Source: Methylocapsa sp.
Lineage (GTDB): Bacteria; Pseudomonadota; Alphaproteobacteria; Rhizobiales; Beijerinckiaceae
Assembly (NCBI GenBank): GCA_003162995.1
Contig: PLUZ01000371.1
Location: 301 to 7,659 of the forward strand
Length of the DNA stretch: 7,359 bases
Direction of reading: 5' to 3'
Below the pieces are notes generated by a model. That model was not told the origin of the DNA. It saw only the letters and a list, made by a program, of their open reading frames with translations, and did no database searches. Shown one piece after another: positions 1 to 6,539 of the stretch. How positions within the stretch are numbered: the stretch's first letter is position 1; the number at the start of each line of letters is the position of its first letter. Position numbers and translations under genes: made by a program.

Positions 1-1002
1 AAGGCCGACGCCTATGGGCTGGGCCTGAATCCAGTCGTCAAAGCGCTGTATGAGGCCGGTTGCAAGACCTTCTTCGTGGCCCACCCTTTCGAGGGCCGCG
101 CCGTGTGCGCTATCGCGCCGCTAGCCGCAATTTACGTCTTGAACGGGATGCGGCCCAACACCGCGCCGCTTTATGCCGATTTCAATCTTATCCCCGTGCT
201 GTGCTCCGTGCCGGAGATCGAGGATTTCGGGCAATATTGCGCTGTTTCAAAGCGCCGAACGAGAGAGGGCGGGTTGCTGCCTGCCGCGTTCCGCCTGGAG
301 ACCGGCCTCAACCAGCTTGGCCTTAAACCTTATGATCTCGAACATGGAAGCCACCTGTCGCATCTTTTCGATGTGCGGCTAATCATGACGCAGCTCGCGC
401 GCGCCAAACACGCGGCGGTGATCACAAAGCAGATCGAGCGCTTTGAGGCGATGCGGACGATCAAATATGCGCATGTCCCGGCCTCCATTGCGCATTCTGG
501 AGGGATCTTTCTTGAAGCCAATCCGCTTTATGACCTGGTACGTCCAGGCTATGCGCTTTATGGCGGCAATCCGGTGCCAGGGCAGCCGAATCCGATGAAG
601 CCGGTGGTGCGGCTTGAAGCACAAGTCATTCAGGTGCGTATTCTCGAACCGGGTGAACGCGTCGGCGAGGATCAAAGCTGGGTGGCGCGTGGACCACGGC
701 GCATCTGCACGATCAGCGCCGGCTTCGGTGATGGCATTCCGCGGCGTCTCACCAAAACCAAAAATGGCGCGGGCGGCTTTGTGATCTCGCAGGGCAAGCG
801 CTGTCCCTTTATCGGCGGCGTCAGCATGGATCTCGCTGCGGTCGATACCAGCGATTCCGGCTATGTTGAACGCGGCGATATCGTCGAACTGATCGGGCCG
901 AGCATTACGATCGATGATTTCGCCGCAGCGGCCGGAATCAGCGGCTACGAGGCTTTGACACAACTGGGGCAACGCTGCCATCGCCGCTATCAGAAGCTAT
1001 GA
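1..1002 (+). CDS. Alanine racemase homologue (5' partial), active site divergent
   Basis: Family members are fold-type III PLP enzymes that interconvert L- and D-alanine for peptidoglycan. The fragment (333 codons plus stop) starts at the KADAYGLG motif, so codon 1 is the expected PLP lysine and the N-terminus lies outside. Family landmarks follow in order: ETGLNQLGL (codons 101-109), LVRPGYALYGGNP (about 179-191), VGEDQSW, ISAGFGDGIPRR (codons 238-249), IGGVSMD, and the C-terminal GYEALTQLGQRCHRRY. Several normally conserved positions differ from the family as I know it: the catalytic Tyr of GYxDG is Phe (codon 242), Arg of DTGMxRLG is Gln (codon 105), SHLA reads TQLA, VGYG reads VGED, and GRVSMD reads GGVSMD. 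The frame is open with no stops, so it is either a divergent paralogue with altered or lost racemase activity or an early decaying copy. Membership of the family is confident; racemase activity is doubtful, so no gene symbol is given. Confidence 0.85.
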   Translation, partial: KADAYGLGLNPVVKALYEAGCKTFFVAHPFEGRAVCAIAPLAAIYVLNGMRPNTAPLYADFNLIPVLCSVPEIEDFGQYCAVSKRRTREGGLLPAAFRLETGLNQLGLKPYDLEHGSHLSHLFDVRLIMTQLARAKHAAVITKQIERFEAMRTIKYAHVPASIAHSGGIFLEANPLYDLVRPGYALYGGNPVPGQPNPMKPVVRLEAQVIQVRILEPGERVGEDQSWVARGPRRICTISAGFGDGIPRRLTKTKNGAGGFVISQGKRCPFIGGVSMDLAAVDTSDSGYVERGDIVELIGPSITIDDFAAAAGISGYEALTQLGQRCHRRYQKL

Positions 1003-1282
1003 AGGCCGGGCGGGTCGGCAGATGATCTCAAGTTTCAGGGGTTCGAGTCGGAGGTCCGTTACACCGCAAGACCCATTAACGAAGCCCTGTTTTGCTACTG
1101 GCGACATGCGGCTTGAAAGCAAACCAGCGCACGGTCCACAAAGCCGAACTCGGCTCGCTCTGGTGATCGCGAGTTTCGGTCGCGACATGCGCTCTAGTTC
1201 TCAAATTGTCTTCGTTGAATTTTTCATAATTTTCCATGATTTACAGCTACGCGAGCTCGTTGAGGCTTGAGTGTGCCGATTA
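1003..1282. other. Intergenic region between convergent genes, no convincing gene
   Basis: This 280-base stretch separates two convergent genes. It holds an 82-codon frame on plus (1022-1270) and a 63-codon frame on minus (997-1188); neither shows a recognisable motif or a clear ribosome binding site. Two small inverted repeats are visible: AGCCGA/TCGGCT with a 2-nt spacer (1142-1155) and TCGCGA/TCGCGA with a 7-nt loop (1167-1185). Neither is followed by a T-run on either strand, so I do not call an intrinsic terminator. The right part (about 1200-1260) is AT-richer than the genes around it. Confidence 0.5.
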
Positions 1283-2137
1283 TTAGAATCTCCAGGTCAG
1301 ATTTCCCTTCACCGATTGATCCTGCGTTGAACCGGCAAGTTGACCAGAATAGGAGAGGCCGATCGTCGCCTGCGGCGCGATGCCGAGATCGAGACCGGCT
1401 TCAACCAGCGCGGCGTTCGGCGCGAGCGGGGCACCTGCGACGCTGAATCCGACGCCCGTATTCTGGAAGGCGAGCGATGCGACCGGGGTCACATCGCCGA
1501 AGGCGTGCTGCCAGGCGAGGGAGACGCGTGGGGTCAGCACCATTCCGTTCGGCAAAGGATAATTGGCGGCGATGCGCGCCCCGAGAGTCGAATAGCCGAC
1601 ATTGCCGGCATTGCCCGACCCCGCGAGCGCGGCCACACCCCCCGTCTCGCTGAAGCCGTTGGTGTTGGAATGGACAAAGGCGATGCCAGCGAAAGGCTCT
1701 GCGGCGATGCCGCCGAGCGCGACCCCATAGCCAAGTTCGCCGAACAACTGGGCCGTGCCCGCGTCATAGCGTGCCGTTGTATAATCGGTAAAACCAGGGA
1801 AAAGGACTGATCGATTGGAACCGATCATGTTCCAGGCGAAGTCCGCACCAGTTCGCAGGTTCCAGGAGAGGTAATTCGCCAGCGCGTAGGCGGCGAAGTG
1901 GACCGCATTAATGTCGGCCGAGCTCGCCCGCGCGCTGCTGCTGAGGCTCGAATTGGTGTAGCCGCTGGCGATGCCCGCCCGCCAATTGTCGCCGAAGCGG
2001 CTGTCGACGCCGTTGAAGAAGCCTGCGAGATCGCGGCTCACCGCGGCGGCGGCGCCGTCGGCGGCGATCCGGCCCCATGCGCCGACGCCCTGCCCCCACC
2101 AGACGGTATCGGGCGCGCGCGCAGGCGCCGCGAGCAC
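1283..2137 (-). CDS. Autotransporter beta-barrel domain (3' part of frameshifted gene)
   Basis: This frame encodes the C-terminal translocator of a type Va autotransporter, the 12-stranded outer-membrane barrel through which the passenger is exported. The opening (DTVWWGQGVGAWG, then SRDLAGFFNGVDSRFGDNWRAG) is the classic start of the family's barrel. Alternating hydrophobic strands follow, such as AGTAQLFGELGYGVALGG and LTPRVSLAWQHAFGD. The protein ends in NLTWRF; a terminal aromatic Phe is the outer-membrane assembly signal read by the BAM machinery. The 284-residue frame can begin at a GTG at 2137, but it has no signal peptide and could not reach the outer membrane alone. It belongs to the passenger frame upstream, with which it overlaps out of phase. 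Removing one copy of the 5-bp duplication at 2133-2142 joins the two as ...TSVLAAPARAPDTVWW. Whether the break is real or a sequencing error cannot be told from here. Confidence 0.9.
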   Translation of the reverse strand: MLAAPARAPDTVWWGQGVGAWGRIAADGAAAAVSRDLAGFFNGVDSRFGDNWRAGIASGYTNSSLSSSARASSADINAVHFAAYALANYLSWNLRTGADFAWNMIGSNRSVLFPGFTDYTTARYDAGTAQLFGELGYGVALGGIAAEPFAGIAFVHSNTNGFSETGGVAALAGSGNAGNVGYSTLGARIAANYPLPNGMVLTPRVSLAWQHAFGDVTPVASLAFQNTGVGFSVAGAPLAPNAALVEAGLDLGIAPQATIGLSYSGQLAGSTQDQSVKGNLTWRF

Positions 2138-4950
2138 AGCACCGAAGTGATGGCACGGCTGCCCGGCGCGGACTGCGGTTCAGCATAGGCAAGCGTGGGG
2201 CCGCTCGAGGACAGCGCCGCCATTGGACCGATTTCATCGCCAAAAGATGCCTGGCGGAGCCGGCCCAGCACGGCCTGGCGAATATAGCGGCTATCGTCGA
2301 ACAGCACGGTCTCCACGCTGGCGTGGATCTCGCCGGACAACGCATCGAAAGCCTGCGCCGCCTGGGGCGCGGTCAGCGGCAGCACCGCCTGCACCAACGC
2401 GCTGCCGAAGGGGCTCAGGTCGAGCGCCCTCCCCACCGCGCGCTCGTTCGGCGTTTGCGCCACCGCCGAGAAATAAGTGGCGTTGCGGGACAGAGTCAGA
2501 AATACATCGTTCGGATCGTAGCTCAGTGTGGGCGTCAGGAAGGCGAAATTGCTTGTGACACCCGAAAATGTTCCCGTGACGCCAGCCGCCGTCAGGATCG
2601 TGTATTTCGTCTGCGTCGCGTAAACGCCAGGCTGGGCCAGCACCTGCACCGTACCGCCTGAGAGGGTCGCCGTTCCCGTCGCCGCAATCTTGTCCGCCTG
2701 TCCCGCCGAATTGACCTCGACCTGATAGGTCGACCCCGCGTTGAAGCTCGCGTTGCCGTTGACGTTCAGCGTTCCAATCGAGTTGCCCGGCGCGACGACG
2801 CCGCCGCTGTTAATCGTCATGCCGCCAATGGCACCATCACCCATCAGCGTGCCGCCTGCGTTGACGGTTACCGACGAGACAAGCGAGCCGTTGACGTCGA
2901 GTATGCCGCCGTTGATCGTCGTGCCGCCCCCATAGGTGCTGACGCCGCTGAGGGTGAGCGTGCCGGCGCCGGTCTTGATCAGGCCGCCCGCGCCCGTAAT
3001 GCCGCCGGAGAACGTCGTGCTCGTGCCATCGTCACCTGTCGTCAGCGTTGACGCCCCGAGCGTGACGGCGCCGGCGCCAGCGAGAGAGCCGATGGTTTGA
3101 TTGAAGCTGTTGAGGTCAAGCGTCGCGCCCGAGGCGATGGTGAATGCGCTAGCCGGTGCGAAGGCGCCGACGGCGCCGGCCTGGAGCGTTCCGGCGCTGA
3201 CGAGTGTCGCGCCCGAGTAGGAGCTGGCGCCTGAGAGCGTCAGCACGCCCAGGCCCTGCTTGGCGAAACCGCCCGCGCCCGAGATGGCGCCAGACAGGGT
3301 CAGCGAATTGGCCTGCGTGTCAATGGCATTGGCGGCGGCTGCGGGATCCAGTACGAAATTATTGGCGACGGCGAGACCGTTGGCGCCGGCCTGGAACGCG
3401 CCGCCTTCGAGCGTCACCGCGCCGGTGCCGACGGAACTATTATTGGTCGCCTGCAGAACGCCGCCGGTGATCGTCGTACCGCCCGCATAGGCGTTGACAC
3501 CTGAAAGCGCGAGCGTTCCCGCGCCGGTCTTGATGAGCGCGCCGCCGCCGGAGAGGATACCGCTGAAGGTCGCGCCGAGGCCGTTGGTGTCGATCGTCGA
3601 AATGCTACCTGCCGTCAGTGTGGCATTTACATTGGTCGCGAGGGCGGATCCGATGACCTGGATCGTGCCGCCGCCGAGGTTGAATTGATAGGTACCGGTG
3701 CCCGTCGTGATCGGATTTACGCCGCCGATTTGCAGCGTGCCCCCGTTGAGATTGTAGGCCCCGATGCCGGCGCCAAATTGAATTTGCCCCCCTGACAGAG
3801 TCAAGATGCCGCCTGTCTGGTTGATGGCGCCCGTCGAACCAGCGTTTTGCGCGATAATCAGCCCGGCTCCGAACGTCGCCGTCCCGCCGCTTAGATTATA
3901 TTCACCGGCGCCGCTCGAGCCGAAAATAATGGGCGAGTTTTCGGATGTGAAAGTACCGCCGCTTTGATTGAAGTAGCCGAAGCCTCCGGCCAAGGCGCCA
4001 AACTTGGCGCCATAGTTGGAACCATTGTCTGCAATTACGAGGCTCCCGTTGATCAGATTGTAGGTGCCGGTACCGGCAAGGCCTGCTCCAGCCAAGTTGG
4101 TTCCGAACTCGACAACTTCCTGGCCATTAATGACAACATGCGAGCCGGCGCCGTCCTGTGCGATTGTTCCTACGCCGCCATCGTTGCCGACCCATACGGC
4201 GCCGCCCGTTTCGGCGGTCAAAGCAAAACTGGCGTTGCCTGAGATATGCAGCACGCCAACGCCGCCAATACTATCGCCTACGACTACGGTCGTGGCATAT
4301 ATGGGCCCACCGCTGCCAATCAAGGCGCCGTTGCCAGACAGGTTATAGGTGCCCTGGCCTCCGCTAACGCCGACCTGAAAGCTTCCGCCGGCTACATTCA
4401 CGGTGCCGCCGCTTTGATTGAACGTGCCGGTGGCGCCCCCGACCCCAACGCTGAGCGACAAGTACTGCCCAAACGTCTCATTGGCCGTGACTGTTCCCCC
4501 CGTCATATTAACTGTGCCATTGCCGCCCAGATCGCGGCCCACTCTAAATCGTGCGATGTCGGTCGTCGGCGTAAAGGTCAGGTTTGTGCCCGCGCCAATG
4601 GTTAGACTTCCGACTGTTGAGTCGCTGCCCACCCCTAAAATTGGCGCCCCGTTGAAATTAAGGTTGAGCGGCGACGCCAGTCCCGGCAGCACAAGCCCCG
4701 TGTTCGCGTAGATGGTCGATGGAGCGAGGACATTGATCGTGTTCGGCTGGCCCGTCGTGATCGCCTGTTGGATGGCGGCGTCAAATTCGGACTGGTTCGT
4801 GACATTAACCGTCGCGGCCGCCGCGCCGGACACGCTGAGCATCAGCGCGCCCGCCGAAAGGGCGGTCGAAGACACCAGCCAGAACCGAAGGCGCGAGCCC
4901 AAAGGCGACTGGGGAAAACCCGCTGCCTGCAACATTCCGTGCAATGCCAT
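2038..4950 (-). CDS. Autotransporter passenger with PATR repeats (5' part of frameshifted gene)
   Basis: This encodes the secreted passenger of a type Va autotransporter. Residues 1-46 form a long signal peptide (basic SRLR, hydrophobic FWLVSSTALSAGALMLSV, cleavage probably near GAAAA). Residues about 145-410 are Gly/Asn/Thr/Ser-rich with recurring FNQSGGT and YNLSGG units. Three passenger-associated transport repeats (GGxLIKTGAGTLxLSG type) lie at about 469-500, 558-590 and 653-685. A region at about 694-800 (TLMGDGAIGG, VAPGNSIGTLNV) resembles the autochaperone part of the beta-helix. A linker (about 830-900, with EIHASVETVLFDDSRYIRQAVLGRL) leads to the barrel. The start at 4950 has AGGAAA (4955-4960) about six bases upstream. 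The last 30 or so codons (after SRAITSVL, residue 938) are out of frame and end at 2038; the barrel continues in the other frame down to 1283. The intact protein would be 1220 residues. The passenger's target is unknown; adhesion is a common role but is not shown here. Confidence 0.9.
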   Translation of the reverse strand: MALHGMLQAAGFPQSPLGSRLRFWLVSSTALSAGALMLSVSGAAAATVNVTNQSEFDAAIQQAITTGQPNTINVLAPSTIYANTGLVLPGLASPLNLNFNGAPILGVGSDSTVGSLTIGAGTNLTFTPTTDIARFRVGRDLGGNGTVNMTGGTVTANETFGQYLSLSVGVGGATGTFNQSGGTVNVAGGSFQVGVSGGQGTYNLSGNGALIGSGGPIYATTVVVGDSIGGVGVLHISGNASFALTAETGGAVWVGNDGGVGTIAQDGAGSHVVINGQEVVEFGTNLAGAGLAGTGTYNLINGSLVIADNGSNYGAKFGALAGGFGYFNQSGGTFTSENSPIIFGSSGAGEYNLSGGTATFGAGLIIAQNAGSTGAINQTGGILTLSGGQIQFGAGIGAYNLNGGTLQIGGVNPITTGTGTYQFNLGGGTIQVIGSALATNVNATLTAGSISTIDTNGLGATFSGILSGGGALIKTGAGTLALSGVNAYAGGTTITGGVLQATNNSSVGTGAVTLEGGAFQAGANGLAVANNFVLDPAAAANAIDTQANSLTLSGAISGAGGFAKQGLGVLTLSGASSYSGATLVSAGTLQAGAVGAFAPASAFTIASGATLDLNSFNQTIGSLAGAGAVTLGASTLTTGDDGTSTTFSGGITGAGGLIKTGAGTLTLSGVSTYGGGTTINGGILDVNGSLVSSVTVNAGGTLMGDGAIGGMTINSGGVVAPGNSIGTLNVNGNASFNAGSTYQVEVNSAGQADKIAATGTATLSGGTVQVLAQPGVYATQTKYTILTAAGVTGTFSGVTSNFAFLTPTLSYDPNDVFLTLSRNATYFSAVAQTPNERAVGRALDLSPFGSALVQAVLPLTAPQAAQAFDALSGEIHASVETVLFDDSRYIRQAVLGRLRQASFGDEIGPMAALSSSGPTLAYAEPQSAPGSRAITSVLCSRRLRARPIPSGGGRASAHGAGSPPTAPPPR
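2133..2142 (-). repeat. 5-bp tandem duplication at the autotransporter frameshift
   Basis: The plus strand reads AGCAC AGCAC (GTGCT GTGCT on the coding strand). With both copies the passenger frame goes out of phase and ends at 2038. With a single copy the coding strand reads ...ACT TCG GTG CTC GCG GCG..., giving T-S-V-L-A-A-P-A-R-A-P-D-T-V-W-W and running straight into the barrel. The total length from 4950 to 1283 minus five bases is 3663, exactly 1221 codons. This is the simplest explanation of the split and fits slipped-strand duplication. Confidence 0.8.
2896..3546 (-). repeat. Three PATR-type repeats within the passenger
   Basis: Three copies of a roughly 32-residue unit, at residues about 469-500, 558-590 and 653-685 of the passenger, share the pattern GGG(A/F/L)xKxGxGxLxLSGxxxYxGxTxxxxGxLxx. 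Copies 1 and 3 are closest to each other (IKTGAGTLALSG and IKTGAGTLTLSG); copy 2 (AKQGLGVLTLSG) has diverged. In the family these units mark the beta-helical passenger that folds during export. Similarity is visible in the DNA too, so the copies can recombine or mis-assemble. Confidence 0.8.
3721..4518 (-). repeat. Short glycine-rich FNQSGG/YNLSGG repeats in the passenger
   Basis: Between residues about 145 and 410 the motif (G)(T/A/E)(F/Y/V/I)N(Q/L/M)(S/T/N)GG recurs at irregular spacing, for example VNMTGGTV, TFNQSGGTV, TYNLSGNGA, YFNQSGGTF, EYNLSGGTA, AINQTGGIL and AYNLNGGTL. One 17-base DNA stretch is identical in two copies (3956-3972 and 4406-4422). The pattern fits stacked turns of a right-handed beta-helix. 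It is a protein-level repeat inside a gene, not a CRISPR array. Confidence 0.7.
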
Positions 4951-5101
4951 GTGGTTTCCTAACCGCCAAATTAGCGTAATGAAATGCTAATACTTATCGT
5001 TCAAATATGATAGAAATTCTTGAGTGATCCATCACCATTTCTCAGGCCTGTGTCAAAAGCGCAACAGTTTCTCGCCTTATCAACGGGCAAAGGGACCTGC
5101 G
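4951..5101. promoter_or_regulatory. Divergent intergenic region, AT-rich
   Basis: This lies between the divergent starts of the autotransporter and the hydrolase-like gene and should hold both promoters. The segment 4965-5020 is clearly AT-richer than the coding regions. It contains the autotransporter ribosome binding site (AGGAAA on minus, 4955-4960) and a plus-strand TATGAT (5006-5011) that could be a -10 box, although no good -35 lies 16-18 bases upstream. On the minus strand TATTAG and TTGAAC are weak matches only. AAAGGGA (5089-5095) sits six bases before the GTG at 5102. Exact promoters cannot be assigned. Confidence 0.4.
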
Positions 5102-6031
5102 GTGCGGAAACGCAGCGGCTTTTTTAGAATGAGGATCATTTCGAGATTTCGGCGCTTTATTGCATGCAGTGATAGCGTCCAAGCGCGATCGGCAGGCGTC
5201 GATCTTCTTACGAAACTGCACGGCTCTGGAAACTATGACCGGATCATCGTCATCGGACACAGCCTGGGGTCCGTGATCGGCTATGACGTGTTGAACTATG
5301 CCTGGGGCCGGCTCAGCGCAATTGACCTGCTCTCCAGGCATGAGCAAGGTTCCCGCGTCTTGGAAACGCTTGGCGCACTGGAGAAAGCGGCGGGGACTCT
5401 ATGCCATGCATCACAAGCGGACACAGGGGCGGCGCGGGCCGCCTATCGGATGGCCCAACGCGCCTATCAGGCGGAACTTCGCCGCGGACGAGAGGATTTG
5501 CCTCCGATTTGGATGGTGACTGATTTCATCACTCTTGGCTGTCCGCTGAGCAAAGGTGACGTGCTGCTTGCAAAAGACAACCACGACTTCGGTATTCGCA
5601 AGCGGCAGCGCGAACTGCCGACCTGCCCGCCTTGGCTTGAAAAGAACGATGCTAAGAACAAGCGTTTCCGGTTTTCTTATCCAATCGACGAAACGGTCCG
5701 TATTCCACACCACGCTGCTATATTCGGACCGGTTGTCTGGACCAACGTCTATTTCGGAAATTTTTTGATCGTCTTTGGAGACATCATCTCCGGAGCCGTA
5801 GCGCCGCGGCTTGGCCGCGGAGTGTTGGACGTTCGCCTCAAGATCCATGGACCCGTCTTTCGGCATCTTGATTACTGGAAAGATCCGAAATCTGATCCGC
5901 CGCGGCCGTGGCTACGGGCCCTGCGCCGTGCTACGAATCTCAAATGTCTCGACGACCAGACCTTATGGGGTGAACAAGCTGAGAGCGAGGAGATAAAAGC
6001 GGACGACTTGCCCAATCAAATAAGGACGTAG
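5102..6031 (+). CDS. Alpha/beta-hydrolase-like protein with GHSLG motif, N-terminally shortened
   Basis: The recognisable part starts at ARSAGVDLLTKLHGSGNYDRIIVIGHSLGSVIGYDVLNYAW, which holds the GHSLG nucleophile elbow of serine hydrolases. Further on are FITLGCPLSKGDVLL, WTNVYF, FGDIISGAVAP and HLDYW, spaced as in a family of uncharacterised bacterial hydrolases I recall. By motif position the likely triad is Ser of GHSLG, Asp of FGDIISG and His of HLDYW; the Asp and His are inference. An alpha/beta hydrolase normally has about 100 residues or more before this serine; here only about 54 precede it (80 from the alternative GTG at 5024), and they are Arg-rich with no visible core strands. I chose the GTG at 5102 because AAAGGGA lies six bases upstream; the GTG at 5024 and the ATG at 5129 have no good site. 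The gene is probably a 5'-truncated remnant, though the rest of its frame is intact. The substrate is unknown. Confidence 0.65.
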   Translation: MRKRSGFFRMRIISRFRRFIACSDSVQARSAGVDLLTKLHGSGNYDRIIVIGHSLGSVIGYDVLNYAWGRLSAIDLLSRHEQGSRVLETLGALEKAAGTLCHASQADTGAARAAYRMAQRAYQAELRRGREDLPPIWMVTDFITLGCPLSKGDVLLAKDNHDFGIRKRQRELPTCPPWLEKNDAKNKRFRFSYPIDETVRIPHHAAIFGPVVWTNVYFGNFLIVFGDIISGAVAPRLGRGVLDVRLKIHGPVFRHLDYWKDPKSDPPRPWLRALRRATNLKCLDDQTLWGEQAESEEIKADDLPNQIRT

Positions 6032-6419
6032 CCCCGCATGGCGATTTTGATTTGAGCGGTTGCCGTTGATTGGGGAGCGATAATTCGTCCCCGCGCGGGA
6101 TGATCCTGCAGTGACACGCTTTTCTCCCGTCACTTGCCGATCGGCAGATCGCAGTCGAAGTCCGCGTTCCTCCCATGATCGAACATCCGTCGGCAGCTCA
6201 ACAGCGAACGCCGGCGCGGCGCCAGAGATTAAGTGTTCGTCATGTCCGAAAGGAAGGCCGCAAGAGCTGGTCTCTTCGATGAATTGATAGTCGAAGATCT
6301 TACCTAAATCGTCCGTCCCGTGGAAATGGATATGCTGCGTATGGCGGATGGAGAAACCCGCGCCGTCTGGCACCGGTTCGCCGTGCAAATTATTCACTCC
6401 GCTACCAACTTTGCCATAT
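6032..6419. other. Gene-poor region upstream of the nif promoter
   Basis: No convincing gene is seen on plus. On minus a 144-codon frame (5963-6397, GTG start) overlaps the hydrolase 3' end antisense. Its first half (HTQHIHFHGTDDLGKIF, FIEETSSCGLPFGHDEH) reads somewhat like protein, but I recognise no family, its second half looks like translated non-coding DNA, and it would sit just behind the nif activator site. I treat it as a possible gene remnant only. A 12-bp perfect palindrome TGCCGATCGGCA (6135-6146) and a 10-bp one CCCGCGCGGG (6090-6099) also lie here. Confidence 0.4.
6072..6092 (+). terminator. Bulged hairpin downstream of the hydrolase-like gene, possible terminator
   Basis: GGGGA (6072-6076) pairs with TCCCC (6088-6092), and CGA (6078-6080) with TCG (6085-6087), leaving a bulged G at 6077 and a TAAT loop. 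It starts 40 bases after the stop codon, a plausible terminator position. No T-run follows, so it is not a standard rho-independent terminator and could equally be an mRNA 3'-end stabiliser or chance. Confidence 0.25.
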
Positions 6420-6435
6420 TGTTATATTCACGACA
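6420..6435 (+). promoter_or_regulatory. NifA upstream activator sequence (UAS)
   Basis: The sequence TGT-TATATTCACG-ACA matches the NifA site TGT-N10-ACA exactly, and the flanking bases extend the dyad to TTGT...ACAA. Its centre lies about 138 bases before the predicted nifH transcription start, within the range usual for NifA sites. NifA bound here would contact sigma-54 RNA polymerase by DNA looping. No second exact copy is seen in the region. Confidence 0.8.
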
Positions 6436-6449
6436 ATTTAGCAACATGA

Positions 6450-6494
6450 TCAGTTATATTTTGTACAATATCTCAGTTACATTACGTACAATAT
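6450..6494 (+). repeat. 22-bp imperfect tandem repeat between UAS and sigma-54 promoter
   Basis: Copy 1 (6450-6471) and copy 2 (6473-6494) match at 19 of 22 positions and share TCAGTTA and GTACAATAT; the period is 23 bases. The segment is strongly AT-rich and falls in the looped DNA between activator site and promoter, where an integration host factor (IHF) site is often found. I see no clean IHF consensus in it. It may bind a regulator twice, promote bending, or be a simple duplication. Confidence 0.6.
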
Positions 6495-6539
6495 ATCGTC
6501 TGAGGCGCTTCGTAGAGGCGGAAATCGCTCAACATGGAC

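Noticed and set aside
379..981. 200-codon minus-strand frame opposite the alanine-racemase homologue
   Set aside because: It is antisense to a clear family match and shows no motif of its own.
1040..1049. GGTTCGAGTC, resembling a tRNA T-loop
   Set aside because: The flanking bases do not form the T-arm stem, and no acceptor stem, anticodon arm or D-arm is found around it.
2077..2661. Long plus-strand open frame (194 codons), with others at 1340-1810, 3964-4242 and 4246-4605
   Set aside because: They are antisense to the autotransporter; their Arg/Ala-rich composition is typical of shadow frames in GC-rich coding DNA.
2896..4518. Repetitive DNA considered as a CRISPR or non-coding repeat array
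   Set aside because: The repeats are irregular in spacing, imperfect, and stay in frame with one protein; they are passenger repeats.
4980..4998. Fur-box-like sequence upstream of the autotransporter (minus strand, starting GATAAGTATTAG)
   Set aside because: By eye it matches only about 12 of 19 positions of the classical Fur box in AT-rich DNA, and iron control in this order often uses other regulators.
6321..6336. TGGAAATGGATATGCT as a second sigma-54 promoter
   Set aside because: GG-N10-GC spacing is right but the rest of the consensus is poor, it lies upstream of the NifA site, and a much better match sits at 6540-6555.
6368..6386. TGGCAC followed by GTGCAA as a -24/-12 element
   Set aside because: The GG to GC distance is 14 bases rather than 10; sigma-54 does not tolerate this.
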